Shown: in pieces, positions 26,712-36,210 of the stretch
How the letters are laid out: every line of letters begins with the position of its first letter
How positions within the stretch are numbered: position 1 is the first letter of the stretch
DNA from: an uncultured Eubacteriales bacterium
GTDB taxonomy: Bacteria > Bacillota > Clostridia > Christensenellales > Aristaeellaceae
Assembly: GCA_900316415.1 (NCBI GenBank)
Contig: ONCV01000006.1
Coordinates: 53,627-117,626 of the forward strand
Length of the DNA: 64,000 bases
Direction: 5' to 3'
Made by a program: the position numbers and the translations under genes
The notes under the pieces: model-generated
Told to the model about the DNA's origin: nothing
The model's database searches: none
Seen by the model: the letters and a program-made list of their open reading frames with translations, nothing else

Positions 26712-28091
26712 ATGGACATCATGACCACCCGGGAGTTGAAGGAGCGGCTGAAGGAGCTGCAGGGGCAGGAGGTGACCCTGCAGGGCTGGATCCGCAACCA
26801 TCGGAAGCAGAAGAACATGGGCTTTATCGATTTCTATGACGGCACCTGTTTCCGGAATCCCCAGGTGGTTTACGACAGCTCGGTGGCGGATTTTGAAGCC
26901 ATCCAGGCCTTCCGGGTCGGCAGCGCCGTGCGGGTGAGGGGAAAGGTGGTGCCCAGCTACCGGGATCCCGAAACGCCGGAGGTTCAGGCGGCGGAGATCA
27001 CGCTGGAGGGCGACTGCCCCGAGGATTATCCCCTGCAGCCCAAGAAGCATTCCCTGGAGTTCCTGCGGGAGATCGCCTATCTCCGGCCCCGGACCCGCCT
27101 GTTCCAGGCGGTGTTCCGCGTCCGCAGCGTGGCGTCCATGGCCATTCACACCTATTTTCAGGACCGGGGATATGTCTACGTGCATACGCCCCTGATCACG
27201 GGCAATGACGCGGAGGGCGCCGGGAACACCTTCACGGTGACGACCCTGCCCCTGGGCGAAAAGCCGGACTTCACGCAGGATTTCTTCGGCAAGCCCACCT
27301 CCCTGGCGGTGACGGGCCAGCTGGAGGGCGAAACCTTCGCCATGGCCTTCAGCAGGATCTATACCTTCGGGCCCACCTTCCGGGCGGAGAACAGCAACAC
27401 CAAGACCCACGCGGCCGAGTTCTGGATGATCGAGCCGGAAATCGCCTTCTGCGATCTGAACCAGCTGATGGACATCGAGGAGGATTTCCTGAAGAGCCTG
27501 GTCCGGACCGTGCTGGAGAAATGCCCGGACGAGCTGAAGTTCCTGGACCAGTTCACCGGCGGCGGCCTGCTGGACAAGCTGAACGCCCTGGCGGGGAGCA
27601 CCTGCGCCCGGGTGACCCACGAGGAGGCCATCACGATCCTGCGCAGGGCCATGGAGAACGGAACCAAGTTCCAGTTCGAGCCCAAATACGGGGAGGATAC
27701 CGCCAAGGAGCACGAGAAGTACCTGACGGAGGAATATTTCCACAGCCCGGTGTTCGTATACAACTGGCCGAAGGATATCAAGGCCTTCTATATGTATCAG
27801 AATGACGACGGGAAGACCGTGGCGGCGGTGGACCTGCTGGTGCCCGGGGCCGGCGAGCTCATGGGCGGCAGCCAGCGCGAGGACCGGTACGACCTGCTGG
27901 CTGCCCGCATGGATGAGCTGGGCATCAGCAGGGAAGAGATGTACTGGTACGTGAACCTGCGCAGGTTCGGCGGGTGCACCCACGCGGGCTTCGGCATGGG
28001 CTTCGAGCGCCTGCTGATCTACCTGACCGGGGTGGAGAACATCCGCGACGTCATCCCCTATTTCCGCACCCCGATGAACTGCGATTTCTGA
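26712..28091 (+). CDS. asnS: asparaginyl-tRNA synthetase
   Basis: AsnS charges tRNA-Asn. The 459-residue class IIb synthetase has an N-terminal OB-fold anticodon domain (VTLQGWIRNHRKQKNMGFIDFYDG), motif 2 FGPTFRAENSNTKTHAAEFWMIEPE (AENS as in AsnRS rather than AspRS) and motif 3 GFGMGFERLLIYLTG. The ATG at 26712 follows CAGGAGGCGGG; an ORF start at 26640 precedes the promoter's likely transcription start. A hairpin (CGCTCTCC/GGAGAGCG) without a T run separates it from the glycan genes, so read-through is possible. Confidence 0.95.
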   Translation: MDIMTTRELKERLKELQGQEVTLQGWIRNHRKQKNMGFIDFYDGTCFRNPQVVYDSSVADFEAIQAFRVGSAVRVRGKVVPSYRDPETPEVQAAEITLEGDCPEDYPLQPKKHSLEFLREIAYLRPRTRLFQAVFRVRSVASMAIHTYFQDRGYVYVHTPLITGNDAEGAGNTFTVTTLPLGEKPDFTQDFFGKPTSLAVTGQLEGETFAMAFSRIYTFGPTFRAENSNTKTHAAEFWMIEPEIAFCDLNQLMDIEEDFLKSLVRTVLEKCPDELKFLDQFTGGGLLDKLNALAGSTCARVTHEEAITILRRAMENGTKFQFEPKYGEDTAKEHEKYLTEEYFHSPVFVYNWPKDIKAFYMYQNDDGKTVAAVDLLVPGAGELMGGSQREDRYDLLAARMDELGISREEMYWYVNLRRFGGCTHAGFGMGFERLLIYLTGVENIRDVIPYFRTPMNCDF

Positions 28092-28162
28092 CGAACCGAT
28101 TGACGCTCTCCGCCCGGAGAGCGTGATTCATTCCCCGCGGAGCGGAGAGACAGGAGGGGCCG

Positions 28163-29296
28163 ATGAAGAAGAATCTGGCCGTCATTGGCGCCAGCTATCT
28201 GCAGCTGCCGCTGATCCTGCGGGCCCGGGAGATGGGCTACACGACGCATGTGTTCGCCTGGGCCGCGGACGACGTGGGCGAGAAGGCGGCGGATCATTTC
28301 TATCCCATCAGCATTACGGAGAAGGAGCGGATCCTGGAGGTTTGCCGGCAGATCGGGATCTGCGGCATCTGCTCCATCGCTTCGGATCTGGCCGTGGTGG
28401 CGGTCAATTATGTGGCGGACGCCCTGGGGCTGCCCGGAAACAGCCCGGAGAGCACCCTCCTGTCCACCAACAAGCACCGGATGCGGGAGGCCTTCGCCCG
28501 GCGGGGGGATCCGAGCCCCCGCAGCGTGCTGGTGGAAAGCGCGGCGGAGCTGGCGGCGCTGGACCTGCCCTTTCCGCTCATCGTGAAGCCCACGGACCGC
28601 AGCGGCAGCCGGGGCATCACGAAGGTGCTGACCCCCGCGGAGCTGCCCGCCGCCTGGGAGGCGGCAAGGAGCCAGAGCCTGGAGGGAAAGGCGCTGGTGG
28701 AGGAATACGCGGAGGGAAAGGAATACAGCGTGGAGCACATCTCCTTCCGGGGGGAACACACCTTCCTGGCCCTGACGGAGAAGTTCACCACCGGGGCGCC
28801 CCATTTCATCGAAACCGGGCATCGGGAACCGGCGCGGGTGCCGGCGGAGACCCTGGCGGAAATCCGGCGGGTGGTGGCCCACGCGCTGGACACCCTGGAG
28901 ATCCGCAACGGCGCGTCCCACGCGGAGATCAAGATCGACGGGGCGGGCAGGATCCGGCTGATCGAGATCGGCGCCCGGATGGGCGGGGACTGCATCGGCA
29001 GCGATCTGGTCCGCCTTTCCACGGGGTATGATTTCGTGCGCATGGTGATTCAGACCGCCTGCGGGGAGGCGCCGGACTTTACCCGGGTCTGCGAGCCCCG
29101 GCCCGCCGAGGTGCGGTACGTCCTGACGCGGGAGGACTACGAGGCCTTCCTGCGCCTGCGGGAGACGGAGCCGGAGCGGATCCTGCGCGTCGTGGACATG
29201 CACCCGGAACGCATCGGCGGAACGACGGACAGCTCCAACCGGGCGGGATGCTATCTCTGCCGGGCGGCGGAGGAATCGGGGGAGGAAAACGGATGA
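28163..29296 (+). CDS. ATP-grasp ligase of a surface-glycan cluster
   Basis: This 377-residue protein has an N-terminal pre-ATP-grasp fold (NLAVIGASYLQLPLILRARE) and an ATP-grasp core: FPLIVKPTDRSGSRGITKV (~134-152), ALVEEYAEGKEYSVEHISF (~176-194) and HAEIKID...IRLIEIGARMGGD (~253-275) with the metal-binding Glu. Such enzymes join a carboxylate to an amine through an acyl phosphate; the substrate here is unknown. It overlaps the aminotransferase gene by 4 bases (ATGA). Because that neighbour makes an amino sugar, this ligase may acylate it with an amino acid, but this is conjecture. CAGGAGGGG precedes the ATG. Confidence 0.82.
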   Translation: MKKNLAVIGASYLQLPLILRAREMGYTTHVFAWAADDVGEKAADHFYPISITEKERILEVCRQIGICGICSIASDLAVVAVNYVADALGLPGNSPESTLLSTNKHRMREAFARRGDPSPRSVLVESAAELAALDLPFPLIVKPTDRSGSRGITKVLTPAELPAAWEAARSQSLEGKALVEEYAEGKEYSVEHISFRGEHTFLALTEKFTTGAPHFIETGHREPARVPAETLAEIRRVVAHALDTLEIRNGASHAEIKIDGAGRIRLIEIGARMGGDCIGSDLVRLSTGYDFVRMVIQTACGEAPDFTRVCEPRPAEVRYVLTREDYEAFLRLRETEPERILRVVDMHPERIGGTTDSSNRAGCYLCRAAEESGEENG

Positions 29297-30423
29297 TTGA
29301 TTTCAATGTGCCGCCGTATACCGGGCGGGAGATGGAATACATGGCGCAGGCCATCGCGGCCCGGAAGATCTGCGGGGACGGGGCCTTCACGAAAAAATGC
29401 AACGCCTGGATCGAGGAGCGCTTCGGCGCCCGCAAGGCGCTGCTGACCACCAGCGGCACCACGGCGCTGGATATGGCGGCGCTGCTGTGCGGCCTGAAGC
29501 CGGGGGATGAGGTGATCCTCCCCTCCTATACCTTCTCCTCCACCGCCACGGCCTTCGTGCTGGCGGGGGCGAAGCTGGTGTTTGTGGATATCCGGCCGGA
29601 CACCATGAACCTGGACGAGAAGAAGATCGCCGACGCGATCACGGACCGGACCCGGGTCATCGTGCCGGTGCATTATGCCGGCGTGGCCTGCGAGATGGAC
29701 GCGATCCTGAACCTGGCGGAGAAGCACGGCCTCCGGGTGGTGGAGGACGCGGCCCAGGGGGTCATGGCCACGTATCACGGAAAGGCTCTGGGCACGATCG
29801 GGGACTTCGGGTGCTATTCCTTCCATGAGACGAAGAACTACTCCATGGGGGAGGGCGGCGCGCTGCTGATCCGGGACGGGGAGCATATCGAGCGGGCGGA
29901 GATCCTGCGGGAGAAGGGCACGAACCGCTCCAAGTTCTTCCGGGGCCAGGTGGACAAGTATACCTGGGTGGACTTCGGCGACAGCTATCTGCCCTCGGAG
30001 CTGAACGCGGCCTATCTCTGGGCGCAGCTGGAGCAGGCGGAGGAGATGCTGGCGCGGCGTCTGGCGGCCTGGAACCGCTACGACGCGGCGCTGCGCCCCC
30101 TGGCGGAGGAAGGGCTCTTCGGCGTTCCGGTGATCCCGGAAGGATGCGGGCACAACGCGCACATGTACTATCTGAAATGCGCGGATCTGGCCCAGCGGAC
30201 CGCCTTCATCTCCTTCATGCGGGAGCGGGGCGTCCAGTGCGTGTTCCACTATGTGCCGCTGCATTCCGCGCCGGCGGGGCTGAAGTACGGCCGCTTCCAC
30301 GGGGAGGATGAGTATACGACCCGGGAGAGCGAGCGGCTGGTGCGGCTGCCCCTGTTCGACAGCATTACGGAGGAGCAGCAGGCGCGGGTGACGGACGCGG
30401 TAAAGGAGTTTTTCGGAAAATGA
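29293..30423 (+). CDS. PLP-dependent sugar aminotransferase, WecE/RffA-like (DegT/DnrJ/EryC1)
   Basis: The 376-residue protein begins MIDFNVPPYTGREMEYMAQAI and closely follows the pattern of dTDP-4-keto-6-deoxyglucose 4-transaminases: SGDG-like ICGDGAFTKKCNAW, LLTTSGTTALDMAALL (~51-66), PSYTFSSTATAFVLAGA, FVDIRPDTMNLDE, DAAQGVMA and the PLP lysine in SFHETKNYSMGEGGAL (~175-190). It would make a 4-amino-4,6-dideoxy sugar nucleotide. The start overlaps the ATP-grasp stop (ATGA) and its own stop overlaps the next start in the same way, so four genes are translationally coupled. No dTDP-glucose synthesis genes are in the window. Confidence 0.88.
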   Translation: MIDFNVPPYTGREMEYMAQAIAARKICGDGAFTKKCNAWIEERFGARKALLTTSGTTALDMAALLCGLKPGDEVILPSYTFSSTATAFVLAGAKLVFVDIRPDTMNLDEKKIADAITDRTRVIVPVHYAGVACEMDAILNLAEKHGLRVVEDAAQGVMATYHGKALGTIGDFGCYSFHETKNYSMGEGGALLIRDGEHIERAEILREKGTNRSKFFRGQVDKYTWVDFGDSYLPSELNAAYLWAQLEQAEEMLARRLAAWNRYDAALRPLAEEGLFGVPVIPEGCGHNAHMYYLKCADLAQRTAFISFMRERGVQCVFHYVPLHSAPAGLKYGRFHGEDEYTTRESERLVRLPLFDSITEEQQARVTDAVKEFFGK

Positions 30424-31355
30424 AGATCAGCTGCGTGATTCCCTGCTATCACAGCGAAAAGACGCTGGGACAGGTGGTGCGGGATATTGGAACGGTCATG
30501 GCCACCCGGCCGGAAACGGATTATGAGATCATTCTGGTCAACGACAATCCCCCGGATGAAACCTGGGCGCTGATCCAGGCCCTGCGGGCGGAGAATCCCC
30601 GGATCCACGGGATCTGCTTCAGCCGGAATTTTGGCCAGCATTCCGCCCTCATGGCGGGATACCGCCAGGTGACGGGGGATATCATCGTCTCCCTGGATGA
30701 CGACGGCCAGAATCCGCCCTCGGAGATGTTCCGCCTGATCGACGCCATCGACGGGGAGCACGACATCGTCTACGCGGACTATGCCCACAAGCAGCATTCC
30801 CACTTCCGGAATCTGGGCTCGAAGATGACCAACCGGATGTTCACCTGGATGCTGAACAAGCCCCGGGAATTGTATCTGGCCAGCTACTGGGCGGCGAAGC
30901 GCTTCGTCATCGACCAGATGATCCGCTGCGAGAGCCCCTTCCCCTTCGTGGACGGCCTGGCCCTGCAGTCCAGCACCCGGATCACGAACGTGAGGGTGGA
31001 TCACCTTCCCCGGGCGGAGGGCGAGAGCGGATACACCATCGGATCCCTGATCCGGCTGTGGGTCAACGCCTTCACCTCCTTTTCCGTCAAGCCCCTGCGG
31101 ATCGCGACCTTCATGGGCTGCGGCAGCGCGCTGGCGGGAATCATCGTCGGGATGGTACTGGTGGTGCGGAAGCTGATCCTCCGGGAGCAGATCGACGCCG
31201 GCTGGACCAGCCTGATGGCCCTCATGTTCCTGCTCTCCGGCATCCTGATGATCATGCTGGGCCTGGTGGGCGAATATGTGGGCCGGATTTTCATCACCAT
31301 GAACCGCAGCCCACAGTACATCATCGAGTTTGACACGGAGGCGGGGAAAGCATGA
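30420..31355 (+). CDS. GT2 glycosyltransferase, polyprenyl-phosphate type, with two membrane helices
   Basis: The 311-residue protein has a GT-A fold N-terminus (ISCVIPCYHSEKTLGQVV, ~3-20; EIILVNDNPPDETW; SLDDDGQNPP with the metal DDD, ~91-100) and two C-terminal membrane helices (~228-250, ~265-290) ending in GEYVGRIFITMNRSPQYII. That tail is typical of GtrB/ArnC/DPM1-like enzymes that load a sugar onto undecaprenyl phosphate. It likely makes a lipid-linked donor for the GT-C-like protein encoded at 34441. It overlaps both neighbours by 4 bases. Confidence 0.88.
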   Translation: MKISCVIPCYHSEKTLGQVVRDIGTVMATRPETDYEIILVNDNPPDETWALIQALRAENPRIHGICFSRNFGQHSALMAGYRQVTGDIIVSLDDDGQNPPSEMFRLIDAIDGEHDIVYADYAHKQHSHFRNLGSKMTNRMFTWMLNKPRELYLASYWAAKRFVIDQMIRCESPFPFVDGLALQSSTRITNVRVDHLPRAEGESGYTIGSLIRLWVNAFTSFSVKPLRIATFMGCGSALAGIIVGMVLVVRKLILREQIDAGWTSLMALMFLLSGILMIMLGLVGEYVGRIFITMNRSPQYIIEFDTEAGKA

Positions 31356-32341
31356 AGGCGCCGAAGCTGTACATCGTCGTTCCCTGCTACAATGAGCAGG
31401 AGGTGCTGCCCCTCACCGCGCCGCTTTTCCGGGAGGAGCTGGAGCGCCTGGCCGCGGCGGGAAAAATCGATCCGGACAGCCGCGTCCTCTTTGTCAATGA
31501 CGGCAGCCGGGACGGCACCTGGGAGATCATTCAGGACCTGAGCCGGCAGGATCCGCATTTCCAGGGCCTGTGCCTCAGCCGGAACCGGGGGCATCAGAAC
31601 GCGCTGCTCTGCGGGCTGATGGAATCCCGGGAATGTTGCGACATCACCATTTCCATCGACTGCGACGGGCAGGACGACATCCGGGCGATGGACCGGATGG
31701 TGGATGAATACCTGGCCGGCGCGGAAATCGTTTACGGCGTCCGCTCCAGCCGGGAAACGGACACCTTCTTCAAGCGCTTCACCGCCCAGAGCTTTTATCG
31801 GCTGCTGAACTGGATGGGCGCGGATACGGTATACAACCACGCGGATTACCGCCTGGTGTCCGCCCGGGCGCTGAAGGAATTCGCCAACTTCCGGGAGGTC
31901 AACATCTTCCTGCGGGGCATGTTCCCCCTGGTGGGGTTCAAATCCACCAGCGTCTATTACGAGCGGAGCGAGCGCCTGGCGGGGAAGAGCCATTATCCCC
32001 TGAAGAAGATGCTGGCCCTGGCCTTTGACGGCATCACGAGCCTGTCGGTGAAGCCCATCCGGATCATCACCGGCGTGGGGATCTTCGTCTCCTGCGTGGC
32101 TTTCGTGCTGATCCTTTACGCGCTGATCGCCTGGATCGCGGGCCGGGCCGTGGCCGGCTGGGCCAGCACCCTGATCGCCGTGGCCTTCCTGGGCGGCATC
32201 CAGCTGATCTCCCTGGGCGTGCTGGGCGAATACATCGGCAAGATTTTCCTGGAAACCAAGCGCCGCCCCCGGTACATCGTCAGCGAGCGCACGGACGGCG
32301 CGGCGCCGGCCGCCGGGGATCGGGAAGCGGAGGAAGAATAG
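31352..32341 (+). CDS. second GT2 glycosyltransferase, polyprenyl-phosphate type
   Basis: The 329-residue protein has the same layout as its upstream neighbour: LYIVVPCYNEQEVLPL (~6-21), LFVNDGSRDGTW, SIDCDGQDD (~103-111), VYGVRSSRETDTFFKR, and two membrane helices (~233-255, ~265-290) before GEYIGKIFLETKRRPRYIV. The close but not identical pair suggests two different sugars are loaded on lipid phosphate. It starts by ATGA overlap and ends 9 bases before the PEP mutase fusion. Confidence 0.9.
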   Translation: MKAPKLYIVVPCYNEQEVLPLTAPLFREELERLAAAGKIDPDSRVLFVNDGSRDGTWEIIQDLSRQDPHFQGLCLSRNRGHQNALLCGLMESRECCDITISIDCDGQDDIRAMDRMVDEYLAGAEIVYGVRSSRETDTFFKRFTAQSFYRLLNWMGADTVYNHADYRLVSARALKEFANFREVNIFLRGMFPLVGFKSTSVYYERSERLAGKSHYPLKKMLALAFDGITSLSVKPIRIITGVGIFVSCVAFVLILYALIAWIAGRAVAGWASTLIAVAFLGGIQLISLGVLGEYIGKIFLETKRRPRYIVSERTDGAAPAAGDREAEEE

Positions 32342-32350
32342 GAAGCAAAG

Positions 32351-34360
32351 ATGAAAGCACTCATTCTGAATTCCGGTCTGGGGCACCGGATGGGCGCGCT
32401 GACCAGCGATCAGCCCAAATGCATGACGGAGATTTCCGCCCGGGAGACCATCCTTTCCAGGCAGCTGCGGCTGCTGGCGGAGGCCGGGGTCCGGGACGTG
32501 GTCATGACCACCGGGTATTTCGACCAGGTGCTGACGTCCTACTGCCGGGGCCTGGAGACCGGGCTGAACCTGACCTTCGTGAACAATCCCCGGTACGCCG
32601 AAACCAACTATATCTATTCGATTTACTGCGCCCGGGAGCATCTGCGGGGGCAGGAGCTGCTGCTGATGCACGGGGATCTGGTCTTCGAGCCCTCCGTGCT
32701 GGCGGAGATCATGGCCTCTCCGGAGAGCTCGGTGAAGGTTTCCTCCACCCTGCCCCTGCCGGAAAAGGATTTCAAGGCGGTGATCCGGGACGGATGGGTC
32801 GAGCGGATCGGGGTGCCCTTCTTTGAGAACGCCCTGGAGGCCCAGGCCCTGTATCATCTGCTGCCGGCGGACGCCGACCGGTGGCTGGACAGGATCGCGG
32901 AGCTGTGCGAGGCGGGGGAGACCTCCTGCTATGCCGAGGAGGCCCTGAACCGGCTGACCGGCATCGGCTGGCTGCGCCCCCTGGACGCGGGGGACCGGCT
33001 CTGCGCCGAAATCGACACCCCGGAGGATCTGAAGGCGGTTTCCGCCCGGCTGGCGGAGATCGAAAACCGGACGGTGTACCTGTGCTTTTCCACGGATCTG
33101 ATCCACAGCGGGCATATCGCCCTGCTGCGCCGGGCGAGGCAGCTGGGAAAGCTGATCGTCGGCGTGCTGGGGGACGAGGCCGTGGCCAGCTACAAGCGCT
33201 TCCCCCTGGTGCCCTTCCGGGAGCGCATGGCCCTGATTCAGTCCCTGAGCATGGTGGATCAGGTCGTGCCCCAGCGGACCCTCAGCTATCGGGAAAACCT
33301 GGAGAAATACCGGCCGGATTTCGTCGTCCACGGGGATGACTGGGTCACCGGCATCCAGGCGCCGATCCGCCGGGAGGTGCAGGAGATCCTGGCCGCCCAG
33401 GGCGGGAAGCTGGTGGAGTTCCCCTATGCCCGGGAGGAAAGCTATGCCGACCTGGAGAAGCGGGCGCGGCTGGAGGCGGCCACCCCGGATTTCCGCCGGG
33501 GGCGGCTGAAAAAGCTGCTGGCCATGAAGGGGCTGGTGACGGCCCTGGAGGCCCACAGCGGGCTGACCGGGCTGCTGGTGGAGGAGACCCGGGTGGCGGA
33601 GGACGGCGGCGCGAAGCAGTTCGACGCCATGTGGATTTCCTCCCTGTGCGATTCCACCTCCCGGGGCAAGCCGGATATCGAGCTGGTGGACATGACCTCC
33701 CGCTTCCGCACGGTGGATGAGATCTGCGAGGTGACCACCAAGCCCATCATCTTCGACGGGGACACCGGGGGCATGACGGAGCATTTTGTGTACACGGTCC
33801 GCTCCCTGGAGCGCATGGGCGTGTCCATGGTGATCATCGAGGACAAGACCGGGCTGAAGAAGAATTCCCTCTTCGGCACGGAGGTGGTCCAGACCCAGGA
33901 TTCCATCGAGCATTTTTCGGAGAAGATCGCCGCGGGCAAGCGCGCCCAGCGGACGAAGGACTTCATGATCTGCGCCAGGATCGAGAGCCTGATCCTGGAG
34001 CGGGGCATGGAGGATGCCCTGGCCCGGGCCTTCGCCTTTGTGCAGGCGGGGGCGGACGCCATCATGATTCACTCCCGGAAGAAGGATCCTGCGGAGATCT
34101 TTGAGTTCGCGGAGCGCTTCCGCCGGGTGAATCAGGCGGTTCCCCTGGTGGTGGTGCCCACCAGCTTCAACGCGGTGACGGAGGAGGAATTCCGCGCCCG
34201 GGGCGTGAACGTGGTCATCTATGCCAACCAGCTGACCCGCTCGGCGTTCCCGGCCATGAAGCGGACGGCGGAAACCATTCTCCGGAACCACCGGGCGCAG
34301 GAGGCGGACGAGGGGTGCATGCCCTTCCGCGACATCATCCGGCTGATCCCGGAGGAATGA
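32351..34360 (+). CDS. trifunctional fusion: NTP transferase, cytidylyltransferase-like domain, phosphoenolpyruvate mutase
   Basis: This 669-residue protein has three domains. Residues ~1-230 are a sugar/choline-phosphate-type nucleotidyltransferase (ALILNSGLGHRMGALTSDQPKCM). Residues ~238-375 are a TagD-like cytidylyltransferase with HSGH and a later HGDDW. Residues ~385-665 are a PEP mutase with FDGDTGG, the diagnostic EDKTGLKKNS loop (~497-506), ARIES and HSRKKD. PEP mutase makes phosphonopyruvate, the entry to nearly all C-P bond metabolism. The two N-terminal domains could activate a phosphonate as a CMP ester, as PntC does in Treponema. No phosphonopyruvate decarboxylase or AEP transaminase gene is adjacent, so the next step is open. 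It is in operon with glycan genes. Confidence 0.9.
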   Translation: MKALILNSGLGHRMGALTSDQPKCMTEISARETILSRQLRLLAEAGVRDVVMTTGYFDQVLTSYCRGLETGLNLTFVNNPRYAETNYIYSIYCAREHLRGQELLLMHGDLVFEPSVLAEIMASPESSVKVSSTLPLPEKDFKAVIRDGWVERIGVPFFENALEAQALYHLLPADADRWLDRIAELCEAGETSCYAEEALNRLTGIGWLRPLDAGDRLCAEIDTPEDLKAVSARLAEIENRTVYLCFSTDLIHSGHIALLRRARQLGKLIVGVLGDEAVASYKRFPLVPFRERMALIQSLSMVDQVVPQRTLSYRENLEKYRPDFVVHGDDWVTGIQAPIRREVQEILAAQGGKLVEFPYAREESYADLEKRARLEAATPDFRRGRLKKLLAMKGLVTALEAHSGLTGLLVEETRVAEDGGAKQFDAMWISSLCDSTSRGKPDIELVDMTSRFRTVDEICEVTTKPIIFDGDTGGMTEHFVYTVRSLERMGVSMVIIEDKTGLKKNSLFGTEVVQTQDSIEHFSEKIAAGKRAQRTKDFMICARIESLILERGMEDALARAFAFVQAGADAIMIHSRKKDPAEIFEFAERFRRVNQAVPLVVVPTSFNAVTEEEFRARGVNVVIYANQLTRSAFPAMKRTAETILRNHRAQEADEGCMPFRDIIRLIPEE

Positions 34361-34440
34361 GGCCCGCGAAGGAGCGGAGCCGCGGCCCCGCCCCGGCGGA
34401 AACGCCCGGGGAGCCGTGAAAAGAAGGAAGGAAAAGGAAG

Positions 34441-36165
34441 ATGAACAAGAAACAGGTGTTTGCGCTGGTGAAGCGGGTGCTGTGCGTGCTGCTGCTGATC
34501 CTGTCCCTGGTGATGACGATCCGGACGGCCTGGACCGTCTCCACGACGCTGATGGACAGCGATACCTCCTCCGAGTTGGTGCTCAGCGAGAAGCTGGCCC
34601 GGGAGGGCGGCATCATGTCCGATTCCTGGGTGTATTCCACGGAGCTGCAGGTGATCGACTGTCAGATCATTTATTCCCTGCTCTTCCGCCTCACCCCGGA
34701 CTGGTCCCTGGTCCGCTTCTGGGGCTCGGTGATCATGGATCTGATGCTGCTGGGCGCGATGGGCTATCTGTTCCGCCAGGCAAGGATCCCCTTCAACCGC
34801 TTCTGCCTGGCCGGGGCGGCGCTGATGCTTCCCTTCAGCATTCCCTACGGGCGCATCGTGCTGTTCCATAATTACTATTCCTTCCAGATCGCCTTCTCCT
34901 TCCTGATCGTCGGGCTGTATCTCGGCGCGGCGCGGAGGCTGGACGCATGGAAGCGCTGGCCCTTCTGGGCGGTGACCGCGGGTCTGGCGGCGGCGGCCTT
35001 TGCCACCGGGCTGGGCGGCGTCCGCCATCTGATGATCTGTATCCTGCCCCTGACGGTGACGGCGGTGCTGACCGCGCTGCATTCCGAGAAGAACGGGGAG
35101 CAGGGCGCCCGGCTGCGCCAGGAGGCGCCCCGGGTGCTGCTGGCGCTGGTGCCCCTGGCTTTTGCCGGCATCGGCTATCTGGTGAACCTGAACGTGCTGG
35201 CGAATCAGTACACCTTCAAGGATTACAGCACCCAGACCATCTCCCTGGGCAATTTCGGCGATCTGCACACGGTGCTGATCAGCCTCTTCGCGGACCTGGG
35301 CTTCCAGAACAGCCAGCCCCTCTTCTCCCTGGAGGGCCTGCTGGGCATCAGCGGCGTGGTGGCCTGGATCCTGAGCCTGTTCCTGGCCGGGCATACCCTG
35401 CGCCGGTCGGAGGAGCCCATGGCCCGGTTCCTGAGCCTGTTCTGGTTCATTGTGCAGCTGGTCATGACCTGCGTCTTCCTCTTCCTGACCAGCGAGGAGA
35501 TGCTGCACATGCTGTATCTGCTGCCGATCATGATCTGGATTCTGCCCGCCCTGGGCGCCGCGGATGTCCGGAAGGACTACGGCGTGGAAGCCGCGGAGGC
35601 CGGAAAGCCGGCCCGGCGCGGCAAGCGGGCGGCGAAGAAGCAATTCGCCTTCCTGGCGGGGGATGCCCCCGTCTCCGTCCACGGCGCCCTGGCCCTGCTG
35701 GCCTGCGTCCTGCTGCTGGCCAACGGCGTGCTGTATACCGGCTTCTTCCGGGATACCTCCAGCTCCAAGGCGGAATATACGGGGCTGCAGTATAACGACA
35801 CGGACACGGTCAAGGGCCTGCAGCCCGTGGCGGATTACCTGAAGGAAAACGGCTATACCCTGATTTACGCCTCCTACTGGGACGCGGCGGTTCTCACGGA
35901 GCTGACGGACGGGCAGGCCCGTTCCGTTCCCGTGCAGACGGGCACCCGGAAGCATCCCATCAAATACATGACCTGGCTTTCGGACATGAACCTGTGGAAG
36001 CCGGAATATGCCGCCCGGCAGAAGGTGGCCGTGGTGGCCAACGTGGACCTGTATTATTCCATGCAGGACAACGAGAAGCTGGAAGCGACGGAGGTGGCCT
36101 CCTTCGGCGCCTATACCATCTTTGAGCTGGTGAACCCCGCCGCCCTGGCGGAGGATCTGGCCTGA
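34441..36165 (+). CDS. polytopic membrane protein, GT-C glycosyltransferase-like
   Basis: The 574-residue protein has about ten hydrophobic helices and a C-terminal extracytoplasmic domain (~430-574). After the first helix it carries DSDTSSELVLSEKLAREG, an acidic loop like the catalytic first loop of lipid-donor GT-C enzymes. A positively charged cytoplasmic segment (KPARRGKRAAKKQ, ~385-397) interrupts the helices. With the two polyprenyl-phosphate glycosyltransferases upstream, a role in moving lipid-linked sugar onto an outer acceptor is likely, but no named family could be assigned by eye. AAGGAAGGAAAAGGAAG precedes the ATG. Confidence 0.7.
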   Translation: MNKKQVFALVKRVLCVLLLILSLVMTIRTAWTVSTTLMDSDTSSELVLSEKLAREGGIMSDSWVYSTELQVIDCQIIYSLLFRLTPDWSLVRFWGSVIMDLMLLGAMGYLFRQARIPFNRFCLAGAALMLPFSIPYGRIVLFHNYYSFQIAFSFLIVGLYLGAARRLDAWKRWPFWAVTAGLAAAAFATGLGGVRHLMICILPLTVTAVLTALHSEKNGEQGARLRQEAPRVLLALVPLAFAGIGYLVNLNVLANQYTFKDYSTQTISLGNFGDLHTVLISLFADLGFQNSQPLFSLEGLLGISGVVAWILSLFLAGHTLRRSEEPMARFLSLFWFIVQLVMTCVFLFLTSEEMLHMLYLLPIMIWILPALGAADVRKDYGVEAAEAGKPARRGKRAAKKQFAFLAGDAPVSVHGALALLACVLLLANGVLYTGFFRDTSSSKAEYTGLQYNDTDTVKGLQPVADYLKENGYTLIYASYWDAAVLTELTDGQARSVPVQTGTRKHPIKYMTWLSDMNLWKPEYAARQKVAVVANVDLYYSMQDNEKLEATEVASFGAYTIFELVNPAALAEDLA

Positions 36166-36210
36166 CGTCCCGGCCCGGAAGAACGGACCGGAAGGAAGGG
36201 AACGTCATTC

